NCBI RefSeq assembly: GCF_004698125.1
Contig: NZ_SRHV01000005.1
Coordinates: 124,001-188,000 of the forward strand
Source: Halosimplex halophilum
GTDB lineage: Archaea > Halobacteriota > Halobacteria > Halobacteriales > Haloarculaceae
Length of the DNA stretch: 64,000 nt
Reading direction: 5' to 3'
In this document: piece by piece, positions 52,409 through 61,814 of the stretch
Layout: every line of letters starts with the position of its first letter
How positions within the stretch are numbered: position 1 is the first letter of the stretch
Translations under genes and position numbers: made by a program
The notes under the pieces: generated by a model
Databases searched by the model: none
Told to the model about the DNA's origin: nothing
The model's input: only the letters and a program-made list of their open reading frames with translations

Positions 52409-52482
52409 GCCCGGCGAGTGGCCGGCGGGGGTGATATATTTTGTGCGGAGCTGACAGGAAGGGCGGACGGGCCGGAACCACC

Positions 52483-53616
52483 TCAACCGGCGCGCGGACC
52501 CGTCGAGTGACTCCGCAGCCGGTCGATCCGATCGCCGAGCGGCGGGTGATGCGAGAGCAGGCCCGACCACCCGTCGCCGCCCGCGGCGACGTAGCGGCGC
52601 TCGGCCAGCGTCTCCAGCGCGTCGGCGAGCGCCGCCCCGCCGACCGCCTCCGCGGCGTAGGCGTCGGACCCCTCCTCGGTCCGGCGGACGACCCAGGCGA
52701 GGGCGACGGCGAACGGCGGCGCGCCGAGGAGAATCGCGACCAGCGCGGCGTCGGGCGCGACCGAGGCGGCGCCGAGCGCGGCCCCCGCGGCGACGGCGAC
52801 CAGCGCGTACCGCAGGAGGACGTGCCCGTGCTCGTGGTGGCCGACCTCGTGGGCGACGACGGCGCGCAGCTCGTCGCCGTCGAGGGTCGCGAACAGCGAC
52901 TCGGTGAGGAAGACGTACTCGGCGCCCGGGACGATCCCGGCGGCGAAGGCGCTGCCGAGCCGGGTGCGGTCGTCGACGACCCGCAGCCGGACGCCCGCCG
53001 GGAGGGCGTCGCCGACGGCCGCCCGCTCCTCGTCTGTCGGCCAGCGGGTCCGCAGCGCGACGACGAGGGCGACGGGCGTCAGCGCCGTCGCGACCAGCCC
53101 GAGGCCGACCGCGGCGACGACGCGAGGCCAGCCGGCGGGGACCAGCGCGACGGCGGCGGCGAGGACGACCCCGAGGAAGCCGACGCCGTCGCGTTCGAGT
53201 TCCCAGGCGGCGGCGTCGCGGTAGCGCAGCCGGAACCCGCGGACCGCGCGGCGGTAGGGGACCGTCGCCAGCCGGACGGCCACGGCGACGGCGACGACCG
53301 GCAGCGCGTAGACGGCGACCGCGGCGGCGACGCCGGCGACCGCGCCCGCCGTCGGCCCGGCCGCCTCGGCGACCGCCGCTGTCGCGTCGGCCTGGACCGA
53401 GCGGGCCAGCCCGGACAGGCGGGTGAGGGCGGCGGTAACGACGGTACCGACCGCGACGCCGCGCCGCCGGAGGCGCCCGAGCGCGGCGGCCGTCTCGGCG
53501 TCGTCGGCCGGTCCCTCGTAGGCCGAGCGGGCGCGCCACCGGACCGCCGCGCCGACGACGACCGCGACCGCGACCTGGAGGACGGCGGCGACCGGCGGGG
53601 CGAGGGCGGGGCTCAC
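52483..53616 (-). CDS. M48 (HtpX/Ste24-like) membrane metalloprotease
   Basis: A 377-residue zinc protease. Four or more hydrophobic segments (about 7-27, 90-116, 146-190, 263-300) surround the active site AHEVGHHEHGH, with His256, Glu257 and His260; the third ligand is the Glu of RRTEEGSDAYAAEAVGG. Such proteases act on membrane or signal peptides and respond to stress. Start GTG 53616 gives a first helix directly after. It is divergent from the MATE gene, with a 17-bp palindrome in between. Confidence 0.88.
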   Translation of the reverse strand: MSPALAPPVAAVLQVAVAVVVGAAVRWRARSAYEGPADDAETAAALGRLRRRGVAVGTVVTAALTRLSGLARSVQADATAAVAEAAGPTAGAVAGVAAAVAVYALPVVAVAVAVRLATVPYRRAVRGFRLRYRDAAAWELERDGVGFLGVVLAAAVALVPAGWPRVVAAVGLGLVATALTPVALVVALRTRWPTDEERAAVGDALPAGVRLRVVDDRTRLGSAFAAGIVPGAEYVFLTESLFATLDGDELRAVVAHEVGHHEHGHVLLRYALVAVAAGAALGAASVAPDAALVAILLGAPPFAVALAWVVRRTEEGSDAYAAEAVGGAALADALETLAERRYVAAGGDGWSGLLSHHPPLGDRIDRLRSHSTGPRAG

Positions 53617-53648
53617 GCGTACGGCGACGACTCCGACCGTCAAAGTGT

Positions 53649-53665
53649 CACCGAACGGTTCGGTG
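53649..53665. promoter_or_regulatory. Perfect 17-bp palindrome between the M48 protease and MATE genes
   Basis: CACCGAAC-G-GTTCGGTG. It lies 33 bases upstream of the protease GTG and about 58 bases upstream of the MATE ATG, before the MATE TATA box (AATATTTAA, about 53688-53696). Position and symmetry fit an operator for a dimeric regulator controlling both genes. Confidence 0.6.
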
Positions 53666-53722
53666 GAAAATTCAACAGGTAGAAACAAATATTTAACATG
53701 TATCGGCGCGGGATAGTCGGAT

Positions 53723-55117
53723 ATGTTCGACGTGACGCGCGACGACATCGTCGGTGGCTCGCTGTCGCGCGCGCTCGTGGTCCTGGCGGGACCGCTGGTC
53801 GCCCAGAACTTCGCGCTGGTCGCCCAGTCGGTCGTCGACCTGTTCTGGGTCGGGCGGCTCGGCGGGACGGCGGTCGCCGCCGTCGGCCTGGCGACGGTGG
53901 TCGTCGCCCTGCTGACGGTGCCGCTGCAGGCGTTTTTCACCGGGAGTCAGGTCGTCACCTCCCAGCGCGTCGGGGCCGACGAGGCGGCCGCCGCCCGGCG
54001 GGTCCCGTTCACCGCCGCCGCCTGCGCGGTGGCCGTCGCGGCCGTACTGGGGGTCGGTCTCGTCGTCGGCGCCGAGACGGTCGCCGGCCTGTTCACCGGC
54101 GACGCGGCCGTCCGGCGGCTCGCCGCGGAGTACCTCACCGCCTACGCGCTCGCGCTGGTCGCGATCGGCGCCAGCGACACGCTGGAGAGCGGGTTCACCG
54201 GCTGGGGCGACACGACGGCGGCGCTGTACGTCAACCTCACCGCCATCGTCGTCAACGTCGTCTTCGACCCCCTGTTGATCCTCGGATGGGGCCCGTTCCC
54301 GCGGCTGGAGCTGTTCGGCGCGGCGCTGGCGACAGCGGTCGGCTACGCCGTCGGCGCGCTGTTCGCGCTCGCGCTCGCCGCGCGCGGCCGAGAGGGGTTC
54401 CGGCTCACGCGGCGGGCGCTCCGGCCGCACCTCGACACCGCCCGCGAGGTGGCCGACGTCGGGCTGCCGGTCGCCGGCCAGCAGAGCGGCCGGCAGGTCG
54501 CCCGCCTCGGCATGATCTGGGTCGTCTCCGCCGTCGGCGGGCCGGCGGCGCTGGCGGCCTACCACATCGGCTCGCAGGTCGCGACCGTCGCGTTCGTCCC
54601 CGCACAGGGGGTCGCCCAGGCCGCCACCAGCGTCGTCGGGCAGAACCTCGGCGCCGACCAGCCCGCCCGCGCCCGCCGCGCGACCTGGATCGGCGTCGCC
54701 ATCGCCGCCGTCGGGCTCTCGGCGTTCGGCGTCGTCCAGTGGTTCGTCCCCGCACCCATCGCGCGCGTGTTCGTCCCCGACCTCTCGGGGCAGGCCCTCG
54801 CCTACTCGGTCCTGTACCTCCAGATCCTCGCCTACGGCTACTGGGCGCTGGGCGTCATCTACACGGTCGAGGCCGGCTTCAACGGCGCCGGCAACACCGA
54901 CGTGAGCATGTACTCGACGCTCGCCCAGTACTGGGCGGTTCGCCTCCCGGTCGCGCTCGTCGGCGCCTACGCCCTCGACCTCGGCGCGGCCGCCGTCTTC
55001 TGGGGCGTCACGCTGTCGAACGTCGCCGCCGCCCTCTGGCTGACCGCGTACTTCCACCGCTCGGCCGACCGCGGGATGCTCGACCGCGCGGCCGACGACG
55101 CCGCCGCGTCGGACTGA
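53723..55117 (+). CDS. MATE family multidrug/toxin exporter
   Basis: A 464-residue efflux protein with twelve hydrophobic helices in two MatE halves. LAGPLVAQNFALVAQSVVDLFWVGRLG opens the first; VGLPVAGQQSGRQVARLGMIWVV opens the second; PAQGVAQAATSVVGQNLGADQP is the typical inter-helix loop. MATE pumps exchange cationic drugs or metabolites for Na+ or H+. Its TATA box is about 30 bases before ATG 53723. The family cannot give the substrate. Confidence 0.93.
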   Translation: MFDVTRDDIVGGSLSRALVVLAGPLVAQNFALVAQSVVDLFWVGRLGGTAVAAVGLATVVVALLTVPLQAFFTGSQVVTSQRVGADEAAAARRVPFTAAACAVAVAAVLGVGLVVGAETVAGLFTGDAAVRRLAAEYLTAYALALVAIGASDTLESGFTGWGDTTAALYVNLTAIVVNVVFDPLLILGWGPFPRLELFGAALATAVGYAVGALFALALAARGREGFRLTRRALRPHLDTAREVADVGLPVAGQQSGRQVARLGMIWVVSAVGGPAALAAYHIGSQVATVAFVPAQGVAQAATSVVGQNLGADQPARARRATWIGVAIAAVGLSAFGVVQWFVPAPIARVFVPDLSGQALAYSVLYLQILAYGYWALGVIYTVEAGFNGAGNTDVSMYSTLAQYWAVRLPVALVGAYALDLGAAAVFWGVTLSNVAAALWLTAYFHRSADRGMLDRAADDAAASD

Positions 55118-55195
55118 CGGTCCGTCGCCGTCGCTCCCCGGCCGGACACCGCGAGCGGCCTCGCCGACCACTTCCACTCCGCCATAGAAACGCAT

Positions 55196-57595
55196 ATGCC
55201 GACGGGGCCCCCGGGTTCGTCCGTGTCACGGCACGCCGACGGCGAGACGGAGCTGGCGGTTTCCGAGGTGCTGCCCGACTACGCCGACGCCTTCCCCTTC
55301 GAGCGGTTCAACCGGATGCAGTGCGAGGTGTTGCCCGCGCTGCTCGACTCCGAGGAGAACGTCGTCGTCAGCGCGCCGACCGCCAGCGGCAAGACCGCCC
55401 TCGCCGAGGTCGCCATCTGCGAGGCCATCGAGGCCGACGGGACCGCCCTCTTCCTCGCGCCGCTGCGCGCGCTCACCAACGAGAAGGAGAGCGAGTGGGA
55501 ACGGTTCGAGGATCTGGGCTACTCCGTGTACGTCGTCACCGGCGAGCGCGACCTGAACCCGCGCCGCGCCGAGCGGGCGGACATCCTCGTGATGACCCCC
55601 GAGAAGGCCGACTCGGCGACGCGCAAACACGACTCGCCCCGGTACTCCTTTATCACCGACGTTGACTGCTGCGTCATCGACGAGGTCCACCTGCTCGACT
55701 CCGAGAAGCGAGGCTCGGTGCTGGAAGTCACCGTCTCGCGGCTGCGCCGGCTCTGCGACCCGCGCGTGGTCGCGCTCTCGGCGACGATGCCCAACGTCGA
55801 CGACGTGGCCGGGTGGCTGGACGCCCCCGCCGACAACACCTTCGAGTTCGGCGACGACTACCGGCCGGTCCCGCTGCACGCCGACGTGCGGACCTACACC
55901 CACGGCGACAACGCCTTCGCCGACAAGTACCGCCGGCTATACCGCGCGCTGGACATCGCCGAGCCGCACATCCGCGACGAGGGCCAGGCGCTCGTGTTCG
56001 TCTCCTCCCGGCAGGACACCGTCCAGGCCGCCAAGAAGTCCCGCGACGAGATCGTCGAGCGCGACATCCCGATGGGCGCCCGCGGCGACTACGACTTCCA
56101 CAACGACGCCGCCGACCTGTCCAACGAGACGCTCCGGCAGTCGGTGCTCGACGGGGTGGGGTTTCACCACGCCGGCCTCTCGAAGGAGGACAAGGACCTC
56201 GTCGAACAGTGGTTCAAGGAAGGGAAACTGCAACTGCTCTTCTCCACCTCGACGCTCGCGTGGGGCGTGAACCTCCCCGCCCGCTGCGTCGTCATCCGGG
56301 ACACCAAGCTCCACGACCCGCTGGAGGGCGAGGTGGACATGAGCCCGCTGGACGTGCTCCAGATGCTCGGCCGGGCCGGCCGCCCCGGCTACGACGACAA
56401 GGGCTACGCCTGGGTAGTCTGTGACTCCTCGGACGCCGACAAGTACCGCGCGCTGTTGCGCGACGGCAAGGAGATCGAGTCGCGGCTCGCAGAGGACCTG
56501 GACGCCCACCTCAACGCCGAGATCGCGCTCGGAACGATCGGCGACATCGACGACGTGATGGACTGGCTGGAGACGACGTTCTACTACGTGCGCGCCCGCA
56601 GCGCCCCCGACGAGTACGCCTCCGAGAGCGCGCTGCGCGAGCGGGTCAGCGACACGCTGCGCTCGCTCGTCGACCGCGGGTTCGTCGAACGGGAGGACAT
56701 GCGCCTCGAACCCACCCCGCTCGGCCGGCTGGCCTCGAAGTTCTACCTGCGGCTCGACACCGCCCGGGAGTTCGCCGACCTGGCCGAACAGGCCGAGGAG
56801 AACGGCCTCGACCAGGACGGGATCCTGCGGGCCGTCGCGACCGCGGCGGAGTTCGACAGCGTCAGCGCCCGCTCGGACGAGCGCGACGCCGTCGCCGCCG
56901 TCCTCGGGGAGACCGGGGACCTGGACCCGGGCGGCCGGAAGGTGCTTGCCATCCTCGAATCGCGGATGCGCGGGACGACCCCCGGCGAACTCCAGAGCGA
57001 CGCGTGGGTGATCACCCAGAACGCCCTGCGCCTGCTCGCCGCGCTCAGGGCCTTCCTCGACCGGCTCGCGGGGGCCGAGGCCGCGAACCTCGCTTGCCGC
57101 ATCGAGGCGCGCATCGAGAACGGCATCAGCGACGACGCCGTCGGACTGACCGCCATCGACGGCGTCGGCTCCGGCCGGGCGAGCAAGCTCGCCGCCGAGG
57201 GGATCACGACGCCCGCCGAGGTCCGAGAGGCCGGCGTCTCCGGCCTCGTCTCCGCGGGCCTCTCGGAGGGCGTCGCCGAGCGCGTCGTCGAGAGCGCGGG
57301 CGACCTCCCGAACGTCGTCGTCGAGTGGGGCGACTTTCCCGAGGGCGTCGCTGCCGGCGAGAACGACATGCGGGAGGTCACCGTGCGCAACGTCGGCGGC
57401 GACGCCCGCGCGGGCCTGCGCGTCACGGTCAACGGCGTCGAGATGACGGCGAAGAACCGCTATCTCGGCGAGGCGGACCTCCCCGTCGGGGTCTTCGGCG
57501 GGACCGCCGACGAGATGGAGTACGCCGTCGAGGTGGCCTTCCCCGAACTCCCGCTCCACCCCGTCGTCGAGACCCGCACGGTCCGGGTCGAGTGA
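55196..57595 (+). CDS. Hel308-type ATP-dependent DNA helicase
   Basis: A 799-residue SF2 helicase related to Hel308/Ski2. Walker A VVSAPTASGKTALAEVAI, motif Ia LAPLRALTNEK, DEVH box CVIDEVHLLDS, motif III ALSATMPNVDD, motif IV-VI LVFVSSRQ, FHHAGLSKEDKDLVE, WGVNLPARCVVI and QMLGRAGRPGYD. It has a winged helix and ratchet domain (residues about 420-650), a helix-hairpin-helix-like tail (LTAIDGVGSGRASKLAAEGI), and a C-terminal beta domain of about 80 residues beyond the usual end. Probably unwinds stalled replication forks. ATG 55196 is used; GTG 55223 is a close alternative. Confidence 0.92.
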   Translation: MPTGPPGSSVSRHADGETELAVSEVLPDYADAFPFERFNRMQCEVLPALLDSEENVVVSAPTASGKTALAEVAICEAIEADGTALFLAPLRALTNEKESEWERFEDLGYSVYVVTGERDLNPRRAERADILVMTPEKADSATRKHDSPRYSFITDVDCCVIDEVHLLDSEKRGSVLEVTVSRLRRLCDPRVVALSATMPNVDDVAGWLDAPADNTFEFGDDYRPVPLHADVRTYTHGDNAFADKYRRLYRALDIAEPHIRDEGQALVFVSSRQDTVQAAKKSRDEIVERDIPMGARGDYDFHNDAADLSNETLRQSVLDGVGFHHAGLSKEDKDLVEQWFKEGKLQLLFSTSTLAWGVNLPARCVVIRDTKLHDPLEGEVDMSPLDVLQMLGRAGRPGYDDKGYAWVVCDSSDADKYRALLRDGKEIESRLAEDLDAHLNAEIALGTIGDIDDVMDWLETTFYYVRARSAPDEYASESALRERVSDTLRSLVDRGFVEREDMRLEPTPLGRLASKFYLRLDTAREFADLAEQAEENGLDQDGILRAVATAAEFDSVSARSDERDAVAAVLGETGDLDPGGRKVLAILESRMRGTTPGELQSDAWVITQNALRLLAALRAFLDRLAGAEAANLACRIEARIENGISDDAVGLTAIDGVGSGRASKLAAEGITTPAEVREAGVSGLVSAGLSEGVAERVVESAGDLPNVVVEWGDFPEGVAAGENDMREVTVRNVGGDARAGLRVTVNGVEMTAKNRYLGEADLPVGVFGGTADEMEYAVEVAFPELPLHPVVETRTVRVE

Positions 57596-57949
57596 CCGTC
57601 CGGCGCGCCCGCCCAGGCGCCGCGCGCTCGACTCGTCGGACTGCGCGGACCCCCACCCGACTCCGCGGGCCGACCGCGCCGGCCGTCCGACCGCCCCCCG
57701 AATTCGACCCGAGACGTGGCGTGCGTCGGCACCTGTCGAACACATATTGGAACTGCCACTTCTCCGCTCAGATTCGGTTTTAAATCTTCTAGGGGGTTCT
57801 GAGGCGTTCGTAAAACGTTCGGTGGCTGACTGAAAGGTCGCTGCGGGAGGGGTAAAATCGGGACGATCGGGAGAAACGACGCGAAATCACCCTAGCGGTC
57901 GTTCCTTTATATGGGGTATCCGATGCAAGTGGGAGGTAGGTGACGAACG
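57596..57949. other. Intergenic stretch with AT-rich islands and the 57950 promoter
   Basis: No gene seen. A TATA box TTTATATGG (57906-57914) lies about 40 bases before ATG 57950. Two further AT-rich spots (CACATATTGG 57741-57750, GGTTTTAAATC 57777-57787) and a direct repeat of CGTTCG around AAAA (57803-57823) have no gene attached. Confidence 0.45.
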
Positions 57950-58198
57950 ATGTCAAGCGCCTCCCCCTTCCGTCGGTCCGCCCCCGAGTTCCCCTCGGCA
58001 ACCGGTGTACAGCGCCTCCAGTCGCTCGCGGTCGGCTCGGCCCAGTTCGCCGGCTTCTGGTCGGCGGTCGTCCTCCCGTTCGCGATGCTCGCGCTCGTGG
58101 TCTCGGGGTCGGTCGCCGAGCAGGCCCCGCTGCTCGTCGGCCTCCTGCTCGCGAACCTCGTCGCGCTCCGGATCGGCCACGGCCACAACCGGGACTGA
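57950..58198 (+). CDS. Small membrane protein, haloarchaeal
   Basis: An 82-residue protein with two hydrophobic segments (FWSAVVLPFAMLALVVSG and APLLVGLLLANLVALRI) joined by a short acidic turn, with a Ser/Pro-rich N-terminus and HGHNRD tail. No family recognised. A clear TATA box 40 bases upstream and a start codon in good codon context support it. GC-rich Pro-encoding-like DNA follows to 58415 with no gene. Confidence 0.65.
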   Translation: MSSASPFRRSAPEFPSATGVQRLQSLAVGSAQFAGFWSAVVLPFAMLALVVSGSVAEQAPLLVGLLLANLVALRIGHGHNRD

Positions 58199-58415
58199 CG
58201 CCGCCCTCACGGAGGCCCGTCCGCCCGACCCCCCCTCGTCGCCCCGGACGAGACCGGCGCGCCCGTCCCCGCGGTCACCTGCCGCCCCTCCACCGATCAC
58301 CTCCCGACCGGCCGTCTCCCCGTCGGTCGCCTCCCCACCGGCCACACCCGCCGCCCCTCCCGCACTCGCCGCTCGCTCCTGAACTTTAAGTCCGAGAGCC
58401 GGACCACGCCGACCC

Positions 58416-59135
58416 ATGCACGACGAGGTGCGCGTCGTCGCGGGCGACTGCACGGCGACGTTCGACGGGCGAACGGAGCGCGAACACCGCGGCGACGTGG
58501 TCACGGTGGTCAAGCCGGACAACACGGTGCTGGTCCACGACGCCGACGGCTACCAGCCGGTCGCCTGGCTCACGCGAGCGGAGAGCGTCCAGTTCGTCGA
58601 CGGCGTCCTCGACGCCCGCGAGGGCGACCAGCACCTCCGCGTCGAGGTCCACGACGAGCACGGCGCGGCCCGCCACCCCGTCTCGCGGGCGGGCGTCCCC
58701 GTCGGCGGCTGCCCGACCTGCGAGGGGCGGCTCGTGCTCGCCCGCGGGTCGGTGCTGTGTCGGACGTGCGACGACGAGTACTCGATCCCCCGCGACGGCG
58801 CGGTCCTCGACGAGTCCTGCCCGGTCTGCGGGCTCCCCGTGCTCCGGGTCGAACGCGGCGCCGAGTTCGAGGTGTGTATCGACCGCGACTGCCAGTCCAT
58901 CGACGACCGGGTGACCGAACGCTTCGACCGCGAGTGGGACTGTCCGAACTGCGACGGCGACCTGCGGGTCCTCCGCCGGGGCGGGCTCATCGCCGGCTGC
59001 GAGCGCTACCCGGAGTGTGACACCGGTTTCGGGATCCCCACCGGCGTCGTCGACGGGACCTGCGACTGCGGGCTGCCGGTCTTCGAGACGCCCTCCGGGC
59101 GGCGCTGTCTGGACACCGACTGCGCGGGGGCGTAG
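58416..59135 (+). CDS. NucS-N-terminus-like protein with multiple zinc ribbons
   Basis: A 239-residue protein. Residues 1-60 (VVAGDCTATFDGRTEREHRGD, KPDNTVLVHDADGYQPVAWL) resemble the N-terminal DNA-binding domain of archaeal endonuclease NucS. No NucS catalytic domain follows; instead there are zinc ribbons: GCPTCEGRL...LCRTC, SCPVCGLPV...VCIDRDC, DCPNCDGDL...GCERYPECDTGF (topoisomerase-type), and CDCGLPV...CLDTDC. Likely a single- or branched-DNA-binding protein; a catalytic role is not visible. A TATA-like ACTTTAAG (58382-58389) precedes ATG 58416. Confidence 0.8.
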   Translation: MHDEVRVVAGDCTATFDGRTEREHRGDVVTVVKPDNTVLVHDADGYQPVAWLTRAESVQFVDGVLDAREGDQHLRVEVHDEHGAARHPVSRAGVPVGGCPTCEGRLVLARGSVLCRTCDDEYSIPRDGAVLDESCPVCGLPVLRVERGAEFEVCIDRDCQSIDDRVTERFDREWDCPNCDGDLRVLRRGGLIAGCERYPECDTGFGIPTGVVDGTCDCGLPVFETPSGRRCLDTDCAGA

Positions 59136-59147
59136 CGCCCGACCGGG

Positions 59148-59801
59148 TCAGGCGGACTCGCCGTCCGCGCGGGCCAGCAGGTGTTCCCGGAGGTCCGCGG
59201 GCGAGTTCGCCACGTAGTCGGCGCGGCTCCGGTCGGTCTCGTCGGCGGCGCCGTGGCGGAAGCCGACGACGTGCATGCCCGCGCGGCTCGCCGACTCGAT
59301 CCCGTGGACGGAGTCCTCGACGGCGACCGTCCCGGCCGGGTCAACGCCGATCCGGTCGGCGGCGTGTTCGTAGACCGCCGGCTCCGGTTTGCCGGGCCCC
59401 TCCAGCGCGTCGGCGCTGACGACCGCGTCGAACGCCAGGTCGAAGCGGTCGAGCACCACGTCGATCCAGTCGTGGGGCGACGAGGAGACCAGCGCGAGGG
59501 TGACCCCGCGGTCGCGCAACCCGGCGAGCAACTCGTCGGCGCCGTCCAGCAGCCGCACGTCCTCGCCGTAGATAGTCGTCGCCGTCTCGTCGTACCACCC
59601 GAGGAACTCCCCGCGGTCGGCCTCGATCCCGTAGGTCCCGTCGAGGTACTCGTAGATCTCCCGGTAGTTCATGCCCGTGATCTCGTCCAGATCGAGGTCT
59701 TCGAGGCCGACCAGCGGCAGCAGTTCCTCGCGCTCGTAGGGGTGCCAGTAGTCCTCGGAGTCGACCAGCACGCCGTCCATGTCGAAACAGACCGCGTCCA
59801 T
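59148..59801 (-). CDS. HAD superfamily phosphatase
   Basis: A 217-residue hydrolase of the beta-phosphoglucomutase-like branch. Motif I DMDGVLVDSEDYW with nucleophile Asp near residue 7, motif II LALVSSSPHDW, motif III Lys in GPGKPEPAVYEHAA, motif IV VAVEDSVHGIESASRAGM. Cap domain after motif I. Acts on small phosphorylated metabolites; substrate unknown. ATG 59801, divergent from endA with 93 bases between starts. Confidence 0.92.
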   Translation of the reverse strand: MDAVCFDMDGVLVDSEDYWHPYEREELLPLVGLEDLDLDEITGMNYREIYEYLDGTYGIEADRGEFLGWYDETATTIYGEDVRLLDGADELLAGLRDRGVTLALVSSSPHDWIDVVLDRFDLAFDAVVSADALEGPGKPEPAVYEHAADRIGVDPAGTVAVEDSVHGIESASRAGMHVVGFRHGAADETDRSRADYVANSPADLREHLLARADGESA

Positions 59802-59894
59802 ACCCCGTGGTCGCCCGGTGGCGTGGAGTGTCTTTTGGATACCCCCCAACCCGTGATCGCAGGTGCTTTCCGCCCCGGCAGGTTGCTCCCGTAC

Positions 59895-60962
59895 ATGCAC
59901 GCGACGCTCTCGGGGGAGGTTGTGCGGGCGGGCGAGCGGGCCCGCGAGCGGTTCTACGACTCCAGCGGCTACGGCCACCCGGTCGACGGCGGCGCGCTCG
60001 AACTCGCGCCCGTCGAGGCGGCCCACCTGCTGTACCGCGGCGACCTGGCGGCCGTCGAGGGGCCGGACGGCGCCGCGATGGACTTCCGCGCCTTCCTCAG
60101 TTCCGCCGCGGTCTCGGAGATCGCCTTCCTCGTCTACAAGGACCTGCGCGACCGCGGGTTCTACCTCTCGCCGGCGCGCGAGGGGTGGAGCGACGCGCCG
60201 GCCGCCCGCGACGCGGTCGACGACGGCGCGGTCGACTTCGTGGTCTACCCCCGCGGCTCGGGCCCGTGGGACGACGAGGTGGCCCACCGCGTGGCCGTCG
60301 TCAGCGAGCGCGAGGGCGTCCCGGCCGACGCCCTCGGGGACCTGGTGCTGGCCGTCGTCGACGAGGAGAGCGCGCTCACCTACCTCGCGACCGAACACCG
60401 CGAGGTGTCGGGGACGAGCGAGACGGACCTGCCGGCGGGCGTCGCGGGCGACCTCCTCTCGGACCGGCTCTTCCTCTGGGACCCGCCGGCCGCACTCTAC
60501 GACGCGGGGTTCTACGGCCAGCCGCTCGACGACGGGGCCGGCGACGTGATCCAGCTCTCCCTGCTCGAAGCCGCGTATCTCGCCCGCGAGGGCGTCCTCG
60601 ACGTGGACGGCGGGGCGGAGGCGGTGGTCGAGCGCGGCCGCGAGGTCGAGGGCGAGCGCTTCGACCGCCGCCTGCGGGTCTACGAGTCGCTGCGCGAGCG
60701 CGGGCTCGTCCCCAAGACCGGCTACAAGTTCGGCGCCGACTTCCGGACCTACGCCGACGTGGACTCCGTCGAGGACCTGGGCCACTCCGAGTTGCTCGTC
60801 CGCGTACTGGAACGCGGTCACTCCTTCTCTCCCCGCGACCTGGCGCTGGACGTGCGGCTCGCCCACGGCGTCCGCAAGGAGATGGTGTTCGCGCTGGTCG
60901 ACGGGGACGCCGACGACCGCGACGGGGTCGAGTGGCTCTCCGTGACGCGACTGACGCCGTGA
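59895..60962 (+). CDS. endA: tRNA-splicing endonuclease
   Basis: A 355-residue enzyme that removes introns at bulge-helix-bulge sites of pre-tRNA and rRNA. Haloarchaeal EndA is a fusion of two similar units; here LYRGDLAAVEG...VVYPRGSGPWDDEV and LAREGVLDVDGG...TYADVDS repeat. The C-terminal unit keeps the catalytic triad: Tyr in TGYKFGADFRTY, His in GHSELLVRVL and Lys in GVRKEMVFAL. The first unit lacks it and is structural. ATG 59895 begins HATLSGEVVRAG, the normal start. Confidence 0.94.
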   Translation: MHATLSGEVVRAGERARERFYDSSGYGHPVDGGALELAPVEAAHLLYRGDLAAVEGPDGAAMDFRAFLSSAAVSEIAFLVYKDLRDRGFYLSPAREGWSDAPAARDAVDDGAVDFVVYPRGSGPWDDEVAHRVAVVSEREGVPADALGDLVLAVVDEESALTYLATEHREVSGTSETDLPAGVAGDLLSDRLFLWDPPAALYDAGFYGQPLDDGAGDVIQLSLLEAAYLAREGVLDVDGGAEAVVERGREVEGERFDRRLRVYESLRERGLVPKTGYKFGADFRTYADVDSVEDLGHSELLVRVLERGHSFSPRDLALDVRLAHGVRKEMVFALVDGDADDRDGVEWLSVTRLTP

Positions 60963-61031
60963 ACCCACGGCCGCTGAATCGGGGGACCGAACCCGGACCC
61001 GGACTCGAACGGCTCCGTCCCGGCGGTCGAG

Positions 61032-61814
61032 CTACAGGGTGACGCGGTCGAAGTCGCTCCAGACCTCGAACGCCGAGGCGTCGTCGAGGTCGTCGGTGTG
61101 GCATTCGAGCATGTGCTCGGAGACGTTCGTGGCGACGACCCGGTCGGCGTCGAAGCGGCGGGCGCCCGCCCGGAGGTCGTCGGCGTCGCCGTGGAACTCG
61201 GCGCCGAGCACCGACCCGTCGAAGAAGAGGAGATCGGCGCCGGTACAGAAGTCGGGCACCGAGTCGACGCTGTCCACGTCGGGCGCGTAGATGACCGTCG
61301 AGTCGCCCGTCGAGACGGCGTAGCCCTGCGTGGGGAAGGCCTTGGTGCCGTGGTCGATGCCGAACGCCCGCACGTCGAACGCGTCGGTGCGGACCGCCTC
61401 GTCGGGGTCGAGCGGGACGTACTCGACGTGGTCGAGGATGTGCGGGAAGGTGTCCTCGGTGAACGTCCGGACCGGCCGGGAGCCGTAGACGGTGACCTCC
61501 TTGCCGAAGGTCGGGTGGTCGAACTCGCCCTCGTTCTGGACGTGGGTGTCCATCGCGGCCTGGTTCAGCTCGTTGATCCCCCAGTAGTTGTCGAAGTGCG
61601 CGTGCGTCGCGAAGAACCCGTCCACCTCGTAGACCTCCAGCTCGTGGAGCTGGTCGGCGATGTCGGGGCCGATGTCGAGGACGAGCCGCCGGTCGTCGAC
61701 CTCGACCAGCACCGCCGGGCGCCGGCGGCGCTCGCTGGCGGCGCAGTACTCGCAGTCACAGAGCGGGGCTGGCACGCCGACCGCGTCGCCGGTCCCCATG
61801 AGAGTGACGCGCAT
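61032..61814 (-). CDS. Metallo-beta-lactamase fold hydrolase (PhnP-like)
   Basis: A 260-residue enzyme with the MBL metal motif THAHFDNYWG (His-x-His-x-Asp-Asn variant) and later DHGTKAFPTQGYAV, IYAPDVDSV and SEHMLECHT. The N-terminal GTGDAVGVPAPLCDCEYC contains a short Cys cluster typical of PhnP-like phosphodiesterases. A phosphodiester substrate is likely; no phosphonate genes are nearby. ATG 61814. Confidence 0.88.
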   Translation of the reverse strand: MRVTLMGTGDAVGVPAPLCDCEYCAASERRRRPAVLVEVDDRRLVLDIGPDIADQLHELEVYEVDGFFATHAHFDNYWGINELNQAAMDTHVQNEGEFDHPTFGKEVTVYGSRPVRTFTEDTFPHILDHVEYVPLDPDEAVRTDAFDVRAFGIDHGTKAFPTQGYAVSTGDSTVIYAPDVDSVDSVPDFCTGADLLFFDGSVLGAEFHGDADDLRAGARRFDADRVVATNVSEHMLECHTDDLDDASAFEVWSDFDRVTL

